Of a stretch of 64,000 nucleotides of DNA, positions 1 to 8,951 are shown in pieces (position 1 is the stretch's first letter; every line of letters starts with the position of its first letter). The translations under genes were made by a program, and so were the position numbers. This stretch comes from Burkholderia sp. GAS332 (GTDB lineage Bacteria > Pseudomonadota > Gammaproteobacteria > Burkholderiales > Burkholderiaceae): the NCBI GenBank assembly GCA_900142905.1, contig FSRV01000001.1, positions 1,612,001 to 1,676,000 of the forward strand, written 5' to 3'. The notes beneath the pieces are model-generated. The model had not been told where the DNA came from, made no database searches, and saw only the letters and a program-made list of their open reading frames with translations.

Positions 1-169
1 CCCACGAAGCGGGCGTGATCGGCTCGGCGGCACGCTTGACGGCGGCGTCGGCATCGGCGAGCAGAACATCGAGGGCGGGCGTGACGTGTTCGGGGCGGAT
101 TTCGCCAAAGCGCGGCAGGTCGGAGAAATCGAGGAGCGGATTGTCGTGCTTCGAGGGGGTAGTGGACAT
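1..169 (-). CDS. prlC: Oligopeptidase A, M3 family metallopeptidase (5' end only)
   Basis: The reverse strand reads ATG at 169 and stays open to the window edge, giving 56 codons that start MSTTPSKHDNPLLDFSDLPR and continue with FGEIRPEHVTPALDVLLADA. This matches the N-terminal helix region of M3-family oligopeptidase A, a cytosolic zinc peptidase that degrades short peptides and cleaved signal peptides. The HExxH zinc site lies far downstream in this family and is outside the window, so catalytic competence cannot be judged. The gene is divergent from the acyltransferase at 500. The call rests on N-terminal resemblance only; a related M3 peptidase is the alternative. Confidence 0.75.
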   Translation of the reverse strand, partial: MSTTPSKHDNPLLDFSDLPRFGEIRPEHVTPALDVLLADADAAVKRAAEPITPASW

Positions 170-499
170 AAGGCTTCCTGTCTGACGCGGGTGAACGGGT
201 AATCGGGGTATCGACGGGCGCACGATGGCGCCCCGATGACACTCCACATGGACATTATTGGGGCAGGGCGCGCCGATTCCAATCCGTCGCAGACAAATTA
301 TCAGATGTGGCGTGACCGTGTGCGGGGGGAGCGAATGCCGCAGGCGGATCGGGCGGGGGGAAGGCGCCGCCGGGTTGCGTCCGGCTCGCCGCGCCCGCCG
401 TGCCGCGGCGCTCTGTGCGCCAACGAACGGTGCAAATTGCTGCCCTGCCGCATTCTGGCGTGTCACTACCGCCCGCGACGCTTTCTGTAAGAGGTATCG
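170..499. other. Divergent intergenic region, no gene seen
   Basis: These 330 bases separate the peptidase start from the acyltransferase start. Short open frames here have strongly Arg/Ala/Pro-biased translations typical of GC-rich shadows. No convincing promoter or hairpin was found, although both flanking genes must be transcribed from here. A GTAAGAGG stretch about 10 bases before the ATG at 500 could act as a weak ribosome binding site. Confidence 0.5.
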
Positions 500-1615
500 A
501 TGAATCCGCTTTCGCACGCTCTATCGCGCAACGGCAACAATTTCGACCTCGTGCGGCTTCTTGCCGCCATTGCCGTCGTATATGGCCACTCGTATCTGCT
601 GCAAGCGCCGGACGGCACGACGGACTGGGTCCAGAACGCGCTCGGCTTCGACGGCTTCGGCGCACTCGGCGTCTACGCGTTTTTTCTGTTGAGCGGCATG
701 CTGGTGACCGCCAGTTTCGACCGTCAGCGCTCGGTGCCACGCTTCGCCGCGTTGCGCATCGCGCGCCTGTGGCCGGCGGTGGCGGGCGCTTCGCTGGTGA
801 CCGTGTTCATCCTCGGGCCGCTGTTCACGACACTGCCGCTGCGCGACTACTTCGCCTCCGGCATGACATGGGCCAACCTCGACAACTTCTCCACCATCGT
901 GCTGAAAACCGGCTGGGCGCTGCCTGGCGTATTCGAGCACAACCGTTTTCCCGTTGACGTCTGCGCACCGTTGTGGACACTGCCGCTCGAAGTGCGCTGC
1001 TATCTGATCGTGATGGTGACCGGCATGCTGGGGCTCTTGTCCAGCGCGCGCGGCGTGGCGCTGGCCGCGCTGCTCGGGTGCGCCGCGTTCGTTCTGCGCG
1101 TGCATCTGCCGCATCTGCAGATCGGACTGCGTGACTTCAGCGAAACGCCCGGCGGCTATTCGTTCTGGCCGGAGCCGTTTTTCATGCTGGGGATGCTGCT
1201 ATACGGCTGGCGCGAACAGTTTGACATCAACGGCCTGACGGCGCTCGCACTGACGATGGTGTTTCTGGTGTTCCGCGACACGGCCGGCGCGCAACCGCTG
1301 TTCTATCTGGCGTTTGTCTACGGCGTGCTGTGGGTGGGCACGACGCCGCTCTTGCGGCGCTTCGTGCCGCGTCACGATTACTCGTATGGGATTTATCTGT
1401 ACGGCTTCATGGTGCAGCAATGCGTCGCGAATATCGCGCCGCAGTTGAGCCATGTCACGGCGGTGCTGATCGCCGCGCCGTTCATCCTGCTGTGCGCGGC
1501 GCTGTCGTGGCACTGCGTGGAGCAGCCGGTGCTGAAGTGGTGCCGCGGGCGCCTGGCGCGTCGGCAGACGTCGCTTGGCACGGGTCTGGCGGCTAGGGAC
1601 CAGGCGGCGCGCTGA
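500..1615 (+). CDS. Acyltransferase-3 family integral membrane protein
   Basis: The 371-residue product has about ten hydrophobic segments and begins with the family signature: FDLVRLLAA followed by VVYGH, giving Arg19 and the conserved catalytic-type His30. This family (OafA/NodX type) moves acyl groups onto sugars of lipopolysaccharide, exopolysaccharide or other acceptors at the inner membrane. The substrate cannot be read from sequence. There is no SGNH extension after the membrane domain. The gene stands alone between a divergent peptidase gene and convergent folD. It has a clear relative in this window at 37843, with matching blocks such as F/L-L-SG and the E-V/F-RCYL region. The family call is firm; the specific acceptor is unknown. 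Confidence 0.88.
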   Translation: MNPLSHALSRNGNNFDLVRLLAAIAVVYGHSYLLQAPDGTTDWVQNALGFDGFGALGVYAFFLLSGMLVTASFDRQRSVPRFAALRIARLWPAVAGASLVTVFILGPLFTTLPLRDYFASGMTWANLDNFSTIVLKTGWALPGVFEHNRFPVDVCAPLWTLPLEVRCYLIVMVTGMLGLLSSARGVALAALLGCAAFVLRVHLPHLQIGLRDFSETPGGYSFWPEPFFMLGMLLYGWREQFDINGLTALALTMVFLVFRDTAGAQPLFYLAFVYGVLWVGTTPLLRRFVPRHDYSYGIYLYGFMVQQCVANIAPQLSHVTAVLIAAPFILLCAALSWHCVEQPVLKWCRGRLARRQTSLGTGLAARDQAAR

Positions 1616-1665
1616 GGGTGAGAGTTGGCGTGGATGAAGGATGGCGACAGGCATCCGACGCCTTG

Positions 1666-1694
1666 CATGCCGGCGAATCCGCTTCGCCGGCATG
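1666..1694. terminator. Perfect 12-bp stem between convergent genes
   Basis: CATGCCGGCGAA at 1666-1677 pairs perfectly with TTCGCCGGCATG at 1683-1694 around a 5-base loop. It sits between the stops of the acyltransferase and folD, which converge. There is no T run on either side, so it is a terminator-like or transcript-protecting hairpin rather than a textbook intrinsic terminator. Confidence 0.5.
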
Positions 1695-1718
1695 AGCTTG
1701 CAGCGTAAGTTCGAAGCG

Positions 1719-2582
1719 TTAAGCCTGTGCCGCCGCCGCTTCGCGTTCAGCCGCTTCGATCGTATTGACGAGCAGCATTGTGATGGTCATCGGACCGACG
1801 CCGCCCGGCACCGGCGTGATGTAGCCGGCCACTTCCTTGACACCCGCGAAATCGACATCGCCGCACAGCTTGCCGGCTTCGTCGCGATTCATGCCGACGT
1901 CGATCACGGCTGCGCCGGGCTTCACCATCTCCGCCGTGAGAATGTTGCGCAGGCCGGTGGCGGCGACCACCACGTCGGCGTGACGCGTATGGGCGGCCAG
2001 ATCGCGCGTCTTGCTATGGCAGATCGTGACGGTCGCACCGGCTTCGAGCAGCAGCAGCGCCATCGGCTTGCCGACGATGTTCGAGCGGCCGATCACCACC
2101 GCGTTCGCGCCTTGCAGCGGAATCTCATAGGCCGCCAGCATCTTCATCACGCCGTACGGTGTGCACGGGCGGAACAGCGGCCGGCCGGTCATCAGCGCGC
2201 CGGCATTGGCAACGTGAAAACCGTCGACATCCTTTTCCGGGGCGATCGCCTCGATGACCTTGTGGCTGTCGATATGCGGCGGCAGCGGCAGTTGCACCAG
2301 AATGCCGTGGATACGCGGATCGCGATTCAGTTCGTCGATGCGCGCCAGCAGATCGGCTTCCGGCAGATCGGCCGGATAGCGGTCGAACGACGAGCCGAGG
2401 CCGTTGTCATTGCACGCCTTGACCTTGTTGCGCACATAGACTTCGCTGGCCGGATTGTCGCCGACCAGCACGACAGCGAGGCCCGGCTGGTGGCCGCGGG
2501 CGGTAAGAGCGGCGGCGCGGGTGGCGACTTCGGCGCGCAGGGTCTTGGAAAGGGCTAGGCCGTCGATCAGTTTGGCTGTCAT
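1719..2582 (-). CDS. folD: Bifunctional methylenetetrahydrofolate dehydrogenase / methenyltetrahydrofolate cyclohydrolase
   Basis: A 287-residue cytosolic enzyme that interconverts 5,10-methylene-, methenyl- and 10-formyl-tetrahydrofolate using NADP. Visible signatures are YVRNK with Tyr49 and catalytic Lys53 (Tyr50/Lys54 in the E. coli enzyme), a VQLPLP block, GRSNIVGKP in the nucleotide-binding domain and [10 protein letters not shown] near the C-terminus. The ATG at 2582 was chosen because the protein then begins MTAKLIDG, the usual family start; an in-frame ATG 20 codons upstream would add a non-conserved leader. A TATAAT element at 2735-2730 on the same strand implies its own promoter and a leader of about 140 bases. 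Confidence 0.97.
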   Translation of the reverse strand: MTAKLIDGLALSKTLRAEVATRAAALTARGHQPGLAVVLVGDNPASEVYVRNKVKACNDNGLGSSFDRYPADLPEADLLARIDELNRDPRIHGILVQLPLPPHIDSHKVIEAIAPEKDVDGFHVANAGALMTGRPLFRPCTPYGVMKMLAAYEIPLQGANAVVIGRSNIVGKPMALLLLEAGATVTICHSKTRDLAAHTRHADVVVAATGLRNILTAEMVKPGAAVIDVGMNRDEAGKLCGDVDFAGVKEVAGYITPVPGGVGPMTITMLLVNTIEAAEREAAAAQA

Positions 2583-2729
2583 GGTCGGTCGAGATGGGCG
2601 GTTTGGAAAGCGGAGCAGGGTGCAGGCGCGCGTGCGCGGCACGTGCGATGGCGCTTTTCACCGGAAACGGGTCGGCACATGAAAGGCGCGCGGCGCGAAT
2701 CGGGGATAAGCAGCGCTGCAAAGTGCGAC

Positions 2730-2735
2730 ATTATA
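2730..2735 (-). promoter_or_regulatory. Candidate -10 element for folD
   Basis: Read on the minus strand this is a consensus TATAAT followed by GTCGCAC. The -35 region at the right distance is poor. It would give a folD transcript starting near 2724. The rest of the 2583-2909 gap shows no gene. Confidence 0.5.
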
Positions 2736-2908
2736 CCGGCCCGGCATGGCGTGCCATGTACGGATTCGTGGCGCGCGGGGGCGTGGCGGATTCGTGCTGC
2801 CTCCGGCCGTCCATGTCAGCGCGGACGGCGGGTGCGTGGCGTGCTCGGCAGGCGTGGGTGTCGGTGCGGACGTCAACGTGGATAGCGGCGCTGGGCACCG
2901 GTGTAGCC

Positions 2909-2952
2909 GAAAATAAATCGGCCGCGGACGGGCTTATGCGCCGCCGCGGCCG
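2909..2952 (-). terminator. Intrinsic terminator for the DUF2950 gene
   Basis: CGGCCGCGG at 2919-2927 pairs perfectly with CCGCGGCCG at 2944-2952. On the minus strand the stem is followed by ATTTATTTT, a usable U-rich tail. It lies just past the stop of the gene at 2970-3911. Confidence 0.65.
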
Positions 2953-2969
2953 TCGAGCGACCTCGTCTT

Positions 2970-3911
2970 TTACTCCTGCACCGGCTGCCAGCTATCGTCC
3001 GGGTCGAACGATTTAACGGCGGCCGCGGCACGCGCGGTCTGCGGCCCCAGGTTCTTCTGATAGACCTGACCGTTCTGATTGACGATAAAGCTCATCACGC
3101 CGGTCTTGCCGTACTCGGCCGGCGAGGCGATCAGACCGAAGCCTTGGGTCAGCACGCCGTTCTCGACGTAGTTCTGCGCACCGCCTTTCGCGTGGGGACC
3201 TTGCGCCGTCAGGATCCGGTAGTGATAGCCGTGATAGGCCTCTGTTGGCAGGGTGCCGTTGGGCATGGTGGCGGCGAGCGGTCCAAGCGGGCTTTCCGTT
3301 TCGCCGGGCGCCGTCACCCAATATAGGCCGTCATGCTGGCCGGGCGTACTGACGAAGCGTTGCGCATAGTGCTGGGTCAGGTTGTGATAATCGTTTTGCG
3401 AGTCGAGGTAGGCAAGCGAGGTCAGGATCGCCGCGCGCTCATTGCGGCCGATGCGGCGTGTCAGCATCTCATCCTGCGCGGCCGGCGGATCGAAGCGCCA
3501 GCCCTTGCCAGCCTGCACGAGCGGAATCGGCAAGGTCCAGCCACTGTCGCCGACCGCCAGATGCGCGGTTGCGCGACCCTTGGTCTTCACCGGATCCTCG
3601 ACAATCTGATGCCCTTTCGACCATGCGCCGAGGAACTGATAGATGTCGTCCTCGCCGATTCCTTCAGAAGGGATGAAGCGATGAAAATCGTTGCCGAGCA
3701 CGTGCTTGAGCGCACCTTCGTCGTTGCGGGCCAAGGCGTCGACGAACGCATTGGCGGCGTCGTCGGCCGTGGGGTAGACCGCTTGCGCGTGGGCGGCGGT
3801 TGTGCCGAGCAGCAGTGCCGGCACTGCCAGCAGGGTGCCGGTCGTGCCGAAGGCGACGGCGAGCGTCAGAACGCGGGCGCGTAAGGCGCCGTATGGAAGT
3901 AAGCGAATCAT
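2970..3911 (-). CDS. Secreted DUF2950 family protein
   Basis: The 313-residue product starts MIRLLPYGALRARVLTLAVA and has an N-terminal signal region ending near AAHAQA, so it is probably exported. The rest matches DUF2950: a YPTADDAANAFVDALARND block, then a folded region with LGNDFHRF and YHGYHYRILTAQGP, and a C-terminal SFIVNQNGQVYQKNLG block. The start at 3911 is preceded by AGGAG at good spacing; an upstream ATG at 3935 would overlap the DUF3300 stop by four bases. It is the distal gene of a two-gene unit with DUF3300, 20 bases apart, an association seen in other proteobacteria. No biochemical function is known to me. Confidence 0.85.
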   Translation of the reverse strand: MIRLLPYGALRARVLTLAVAFGTTGTLLAVPALLLGTTAAHAQAVYPTADDAANAFVDALARNDEGALKHVLGNDFHRFIPSEGIGEDDIYQFLGAWSKGHQIVEDPVKTKGRATAHLAVGDSGWTLPIPLVQAGKGWRFDPPAAQDEMLTRRIGRNERAAILTSLAYLDSQNDYHNLTQHYAQRFVSTPGQHDGLYWVTAPGETESPLGPLAATMPNGTLPTEAYHGYHYRILTAQGPHAKGGAQNYVENGVLTQGFGLIASPAEYGKTGVMSFIVNQNGQVYQKNLGPQTARAAAAVKSFDPDDSWQPVQE

Positions 3912-3931
3912 CAGAGACTCCTCTTGATCGT

Positions 3932-5254
3932 TCAACGGTTGCGGCCGAGGTGGCGCTCACCGCCGCCGCCACCGCCCAGTCTGCCGCCGCCGCCCAGGTT
4001 GCCACCACCGCGCTGGACGCCGCCGCCGTTGGCGCCGAAACCACCGCCCGCGCGTTGCTGGCCGCCGCCGTTGGCGCCGAAGCCGCCGTTGCCGGAACGG
4101 TTCGCCGCCGCGTTGCGGCTCGCTTCACCGCGCTGCGTCTCCTGCCGCGCGGTGTTGCCGTCGCCGGCGCCGCGTAACGCGTTATCGCGATTGACGTTCT
4201 GCGCGCGGTTTTGCAGATCGGCGTTCTGCGTGCCACCCTGGTGAATCCCCTGCACGCGCTGGCTCGCGCTGCCGCTCAGGTTCTGGCCGGTACGGTTCTG
4301 CAAGGTCTGCTGCGCCTGGGCACGGGCGGCGTCGTCGCGGCCGCGATAGGCATCGTGCTGCGCACCGCCGAGGTTGTTGTTGACGTTGCGGTTGAGGTTC
4401 GCGTTGTTGACGTTGCGATTGACGTTGTTGACGTTGGTGTTGCGGTTCCAGTTCGTCGTGCTGCTGTTCACGTTGAGCCGGTTGTTCACATTGATGTTGT
4501 TGTACCGGTTCACGTTGATATTGACGTCATGCGTGTTCCAGTTGAAGCCACCCCACAGCGAATTGGCGACGGCGACACCTGCGCCGAACGCAAGGCCGGT
4601 CGCGAAGCCGGCTGCAATGGCATAACCCGGAGGCGGCGGGACATACACGGGCGGGTAAGCGGGATAGGGCCACGTACCGTAGACGACCGTCGGGTTATAC
4701 GTCGGCACGTACACCACTTGCGGATTGGCCGGCACGATCTGAATCGTGCTTTGCTCGACCACGACCTTCTGCTGCGAACTCGTCTTCAGATTGCCCGCGG
4801 CTTGCGCCTGTTTGCGCAAGCGTTGCACGGAGTCCATCACGTCGTTTGGCTGGGCCAGAAAGGCGTTGCCGAGTTGCGCGACCCAGTCGGGTTTCGACGC
4901 CATGGTCGCGAGAACCTGCGGGAAGGCGACCAGCGATTGCACGCTCGGGTCCCACGGCTCGGACGCGACTGCTTTGACGGCGTCGTCGCCTTGCAGTTTG
5001 GCGTTGGCTTTGGACCATTCCGCCGCGGCCTGCACGTCTTGCGGGAAGGTGGCGGCCATCAGGACCTGCGCGAGCAGGGCGTCGGGATAGAGCGCGATGG
5101 GCGCGGTCAGCGAATCGAGTTGCTGGTTCGACACCTTCGCGGCGCTTTGCGCATAGACCGCGCTCGGCGTGACCAGACCCACGAAGAGTGGTGCGCCCGC
5201 GAGTGCGGCGCAAACAAGCAACACACGCGAACGGTGTGTTCCGGATCGTTTCAC
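3932..5254 (-). CDS. Secreted DUF3300 family protein with Asn-rich and Gly-rich tails
   Basis: A 440-residue protein with a signal peptide cleaved around AVYAQSA (about residue 36). Residues of roughly 45-205 form the DUF3300 domain, with LTAPIALYPDALLAQVLMA, a WDPSVQSLVAFPQVL block and VYVPTYNPTVVYG followed by a Tyr/Pro-rich stretch. A short Gly/Ala hydrophobic segment follows. Then comes an unusual Asn/Val/Arg repeat region (VNINVNRYNN, NVNNVNRNVNN and similar) and a Gly/Arg-rich C-terminus. DUF3300 is uncharacterised; export with a low-complexity tail suggests an envelope or extracellular location. It is the first gene of the DUF3300-DUF2950 unit and has a strong promoter-like sequence about 260 bases upstream of its start. 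Confidence 0.85.
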   Translation of the reverse strand: MKRSGTHRSRVLLVCAALAGAPLFVGLVTPSAVYAQSAAKVSNQQLDSLTAPIALYPDALLAQVLMAATFPQDVQAAAEWSKANAKLQGDDAVKAVASEPWDPSVQSLVAFPQVLATMASKPDWVAQLGNAFLAQPNDVMDSVQRLRKQAQAAGNLKTSSQQKVVVEQSTIQIVPANPQVVYVPTYNPTVVYGTWPYPAYPPVYVPPPPGYAIAAGFATGLAFGAGVAVANSLWGGFNWNTHDVNINVNRYNNINVNNRLNVNSSTTNWNRNTNVNNVNRNVNNANLNRNVNNNLGGAQHDAYRGRDDAARAQAQQTLQNRTGQNLSGSASQRVQGIHQGGTQNADLQNRAQNVNRDNALRGAGDGNTARQETQRGEASRNAAANRSGNGGFGANGGGQQRAGGGFGANGGGVQRGGGNLGGGGRLGGGGGGERHLGRNR

Positions 5255-5518
5255 GATGAAATCCTCCCGGCTGCGTTAGACGCGCGAAGTCAATGCGCAG
5301 CGCATGCTGCGTTGCTTCGGCGCGATGGAATGGAGAAGGAAGCGAATAAAAAGGCCGGCTCAGCTTCGTTTGAACCGTTCGATATGGCAGATGCGTCAGC
5401 AACGCGGTCGAGCTGCCTTAACTGTTTTGCACCGCATGGCGACGCCCCATATGACAACGACAGCACACGTGTCCTGCGTTCATCGGGCATCAAGGGTTCC
5501 TGCTGAGGAGTTCTGTGT

Positions 5519-5547
5519 AAATTAAGGGGCGCAGCGAAGCTTGTCAA
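5519..5547 (-). promoter_or_regulatory. Sigma-70-type promoter for the DUF3300-DUF2950 unit
   Basis: On the minus strand TTGACA (5547-5542) is followed after exactly 17 bases by TAATTT (5524-5519). The predicted start near 5512 leaves an untranslated leader of roughly 258 bases before the DUF3300 ATG at 5254, unusually long for a bacterial gene. Confidence 0.6.
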
Positions 5548-5708
5548 TCTTGTCTGAGGAAACAGGTTATTGCCGCGCGACGTAAGCACGTGCTGGCTCA
5601 TGCGTATTGGCTGAAGGAAAGCAGACGCAGACGCGGACGCGGACGCGTCGAATCATGCCGCGCGTCGTTGTTGCGAAGCGGGAGGACGGGAGGGGGAAGA
5701 TGAAACGA

Positions 5709-5731
5709 GCCGGACTGTTCGACAGTCCGGC
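5709..5731 (-). terminator. Terminator-like hairpin after the FixJ-like gene
   Basis: GCCGGACTG pairs perfectly with CAGTCCGGC around a 5-base loop. On the minus strand it is followed by TCGTTTCATCTT, a weak U tract. It lies 54 bases past the stop of the response regulator. Confidence 0.55.
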
Positions 5732-5784
5732 CGTTGACACTCAGTCGCGACCCGCGGGGTATGCGGCGGTCGCGACGTTCACTG

Positions 5785-6429
5785 TTATTGCGCGGGTTGC
5801 GGCTTGTTCGACAGCGCCAGTCGCAGCAGATCGGCGACCGTGTTGACGTTGAGCTTTTCCATGATGTTCGCGCGATGCGCTTCGACCGTCTTGATGCTGA
5901 TGCCGAGGTCGTCGGCGATCTGCTTGTTCAGGCGGCCGGCAATGATGCGCTCGAGCACCTGGTGTTCACGCGCGGTCAGCTTGCCGAGACGTTCGGCCGC
6001 AGCGCGTTGCTGTTGCACGCTGGTGCTTTCGCTGCGCGCCTTGTCGAGCATGCGCTCGACCAGCTTGCGCAGTTCGGCTTCGTCGAACGGTTTTTCGATA
6101 AAGTCCATCGCACCTTTTTTCATCGTCGACACGGCCATCGGCACGTCGCCGTGGCCCGTCACGAAGATGATCGGCAGCGACGCGTTGTCGGCGATCAGGC
6201 GTTCCTGCAACTCGAGCCCGCTCATGCCGGACATCCGCACATCGAGAATCAGACACGCGATCTGGCCCGGATGCGTATGCGGCTGCCATGCGTCGATGAA
6301 CTGCTCGGCGCTGGAGAAGCATTGCACGCGGTAGCCGTTCGCCTCCAGCAGCCAGCGCAGCGAATCTCGCACGGCCTCGTCGTCATCGACGACAAAGACT
6401 GTTTCCTGTGTGGTGACTGGGCTGTTCAT
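5785..6429 (-). CDS. FixJ-family response regulator with LuxR-type output domain
   Basis: The 214-residue product has an N-terminal receiver domain (acidic VDDDE at 14-18, phospho-acceptor Asp63 in LILDVRMSGMSG, signalling Thr in FVTGHGD and Lys in the EKPFDEAEL motif). A linker leads to a LuxR helix-turn-helix with LTAREHQVLERI and NKQIADDLGISIKTVEAHR. Proteins of this build are phosphorylated by a partner histidine kinase and act as DNA-binding activators. The start overlaps the end of the kinase gene by four bases (ATGA), so the two are translationally coupled. The target promoter is unknown; the divergent aceE promoter region is the obvious candidate. Confidence 0.93.
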   Translation of the reverse strand: MNSPVTTQETVFVVDDDEAVRDSLRWLLEANGYRVQCFSSAEQFIDAWQPHTHPGQIACLILDVRMSGMSGLELQERLIADNASLPIIFVTGHGDVPMAVSTMKKGAMDFIEKPFDEAELRKLVERMLDKARSESTSVQQQRAAAERLGKLTAREHQVLERIIAGRLNKQIADDLGISIKTVEAHRANIMEKLNVNTVADLLRLALSNKPQPAQ

Positions 6430-8951
6430 AGCTCTCCCGTAACGGTTTGTGGTGTCGGCGCCTCTGACCCGCCGTTGCTCGGGCCGTCAGGCTCTCCAAT
6501 AGGCAGACTGCAATGGAACGTGGCGCCTGTGATGTGGCCGTCTGATTCGACGTTGTTGACCACCCACAAACGGCCGCGGTGCGATTCGATAATCGAACGG
6601 CAAATGTTCAGCCCCATGCCCATACCGTCGGACTTGGTGCTGTAAAACGGTTCAAAGAGACGCTCGGCTGTCGCTTCGTCGACGCCAGGTCCCTGGTCGA
6701 CGACGCTGATGCAGACAAACCCGCCCTCCAGACGCACGACCACGCGAATCACCGGGTCGACCGCATTCGGACGCGCATCGTGCATGGCTTCGACACCGTT
6801 CTTCAGCAGGTTCACCAACACCTGCTCGATCAGAACCGGGTCGACGTAGATCACCGGCAGGCGCGAGCGCAGATCGGTGACGATACGAATCTTGCGTTTG
6901 CGCGCTTCGAGTTCGGCGAGACCCACCGCGTCCGCGACGATATCGGCCACGCGCGTCGCCTGGCGTTTCGGCTCGCTGCGTTTCACGAACTCGCGGATGC
7001 GCTTGATGATCATGCCGGCCCGCACCGCCTGTTGGGCGGTTTTCTCGAGCACGGGCAAGAGATTGTCAGGCGTCGTCCGACCGGATTTAACCAGTGCCAC
7101 GGTTCCGGAGCAATAGTTATTGATCGCGGCGAGCGGCTGGTTGAGTTCGTGTGCGAGCGAGGAGGCCATTTCGCCCATGGTCATCAGGCGGCTGGTGAAC
7201 TGCAGCTTCTCATCCTGCTGGCGCGAGAGTTCCTGAGCCTGCTTGCGGGTGGTGATGTCGGTCGCGATCTGCATCTGCGCGAGGTGGCCGTCCACCCACT
7301 GGATGTACTGGCGGCGCACTTCGAACCATTTCTGAATACTCTGCACGTAGACTTCCTGCGCATCGGCCGTGCTTTCGGTCAGCGCGGCAGCGGGCAGACC
7401 CGCATAGGCATCCACCATATCGATCGAATCGGACGATGCCTGTGCGCTATCGAACCCGCCGCCTGCCAATTCCAGATGGCCGTCCGGGCGAATGCCGAAT
7501 AGGTGGCGGTAGTAGCGGTTGGCGAACAGCAGTTCGGCTTCGTCGGCGGCCAGCACGGAGACGGCGGCGTCGAGACTTTCCAGCACGGTCGTGAAGCGCT
7601 CGTGCGCGGCGGCAAGTTCTTCGCGCGCGCGCTTGGGCTCGGTGATGTCGGTCATCGACGACATCCAGCCGGTCTGGCGCCCCGAGCTGTCGATCAGGGG
7701 TGATACATAGAGTCGCGCATGGAACAGCGAACCGTCTTTGCGGCGCACCCGCAATTCGAAGCCGGAAGAGGGGGCCTTGCCGCGCAGCGTCATGTCGAGC
7801 TGGCGTTGCATCTCAGGGTAGGCGTCGCGCGGCCAGTAAGCGAACGGCGCGTTCTTGCCGACCAGATCGCTTTCGTCCCAGCCGGTCATACGGCAGAACG
7901 CCGGGTTCACGTGCGTGATGCGCCCGTGCATATCGAGCACGCGCATGCCGATCAGCACCGAATTTTCCATCGCGCGACGGAAGAACGCTTCGGCATAGAG
8001 CGCCTGCTGCGCTTCGAAGCGTTGCCGCGTGTGTTTCCACAAGCTCCACAGGCTCCACAAGACGAAGCACGACAGGCCGGCCACCAGCCAGACCAGCGTG
8101 TTGTTGGTGAAGTTGGTCATCTGCGGGAACGCGTAGACGCGTACCGAGATGCCCTGGCCCGGCGGGTCGAGCGGCAGATCGTAGAACATGTCGCGCGGCA
8201 GGCGCGGGCGGGTCGACGTGGTGGTCAACTCGCGGTTGTTCACGTCGATGATCGAGATTTTGTATTTGGCCGACAACTCGGGCGGAATGTCGTGCTTCAG
8301 GATCCCTTCAACCGAGAACACGGCGGCAATCGTGCCGAGGAAGTCGCGGTCGCGAAACACCGGCGTCTGCAGGGTGATGTAGCCGTTGCCGACGTCGTCG
8401 TAGATCAGCGGCGAGTACACCTGGCGGCGGGTATTGCGCGCCTCGTTGAAGGCAGCTTTGACCGCTTCGTCCATCTGCGCGTCGTTCGGCTTGGCGAGGC
8501 GCTGGCCGAACACAGGTAGCGCGGTATTGGGCCAACGCGGTTGTTGCGCGCTGGTGTACCAGTTCATGTAGAGGATCTCGGGATGCCCCTGCATGATGTC
8601 CGTGGTGGACACCTGGAATGAATGCGGATCGGCGTGGCCGGCGACGAGGTCGCGGGCGAGGGCCTGAATCTGTTCCTGCGCGCCCGTCATGGACAGGCGG
8701 ATCTGCTGCTGCGCCCACGCGACATTACGGTAGAGCGTGTCTTCCTGCTGCTGCTGCTCGCGCCGGTTCAGGCTCCACAGAATCAGGCTCATGACGACCA
8801 GGAAAACCAGGATCGACAGCAGCGGGGTGAGCAAATAGGAGTTCGACCACCACGGTCCGTGGTGCCAGCGGGAGGACGGCGTCGAATCCGCCGGCGAACC
8901 AGCGGTGCGCGCCGAGCGAGCGAAAAGCCGTTCGGTCAACATGCGTGGCAT
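6426..8951 (-). CDS. Membrane PAS-domain sensor histidine kinase
   Basis: About 840 residues. One membrane helix near the N-terminus (LLTPLLSILVFLVVMSLILW) and a second about 270 residues later (LVWLVAGLSCFVLWSLWSLW) enclose a periplasmic sensor region that looks Cache-like. Two PAS domains follow (beginning near SVLIGMRVLDMHG and near TTVLESLDAAVSVLA). The HisKA domain has the phosphorylated His in SSLAHELNQPLAAINNY, and the ATPase domain has the N box (LLKNGVEAM), DQGPGVD and GMGMGLNICR. It is the partner of the overlapping FixJ-like regulator. The input signal is unknown and no haem PAS signature is obvious. The start is uncertain: ATG at 8951 or 8942, and a TACAAT element overlaps the first of these. 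Confidence 0.9.
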   Translation of the reverse strand: MPRMLTERLFARSARTAGSPADSTPSSRWHHGPWWSNSYLLTPLLSILVFLVVMSLILWSLNRREQQQQEDTLYRNVAWAQQQIRLSMTGAQEQIQALARDLVAGHADPHSFQVSTTDIMQGHPEILYMNWYTSAQQPRWPNTALPVFGQRLAKPNDAQMDEAVKAAFNEARNTRRQVYSPLIYDDVGNGYITLQTPVFRDRDFLGTIAAVFSVEGILKHDIPPELSAKYKISIIDVNNRELTTTSTRPRLPRDMFYDLPLDPPGQGISVRVYAFPQMTNFTNNTLVWLVAGLSCFVLWSLWSLWKHTRQRFEAQQALYAEAFFRRAMENSVLIGMRVLDMHGRITHVNPAFCRMTGWDESDLVGKNAPFAYWPRDAYPEMQRQLDMTLRGKAPSSGFELRVRRKDGSLFHARLYVSPLIDSSGRQTGWMSSMTDITEPKRAREELAAAHERFTTVLESLDAAVSVLAADEAELLFANRYYRHLFGIRPDGHLELAGGGFDSAQASSDSIDMVDAYAGLPAAALTESTADAQEVYVQSIQKWFEVRRQYIQWVDGHLAQMQIATDITTRKQAQELSRQQDEKLQFTSRLMTMGEMASSLAHELNQPLAAINNYCSGTVALVKSGRTTPDNLLPVLEKTAQQAVRAGMIIKRIREFVKRSEPKRQATRVADIVADAVGLAELEARKRKIRIVTDLRSRLPVIYVDPVLIEQVLVNLLKNGVEAMHDARPNAVDPVIRVVVRLEGGFVCISVVDQGPGVDEATAERLFEPFYSTKSDGMGMGLNICRSIIESHRGRLWVVNNVESDGHITGATFHCSLPIGEPDGPSNGGSEAPTPQTVTGEL

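Larger units (their letters stand above)
5255..5784. other. 530-base gap: long leader of DUF3300 and end of the FixJ-like gene
   Basis: The gap holds the DUF3300 promoter at 5519-5547 and a terminator hairpin at 5709-5731. GC[A/G]GAC hexamers are repeated four times at 5621-5644. Inside the leader, an ATG at 5490 on the minus strand has an AGGA 11 bases upstream and opens 66 codons to 5290. Its translation is Ser/Arg/Ala-rich and resembles no family I know, so I do not call it a gene. Confidence 0.45.

Noticed and set aside
5621..5644. GC[A/G]GAC hexamer run as a regulatory repeat
   Set aside because: Only four imperfect units in a gap with no linked element; likely simple-sequence drift.
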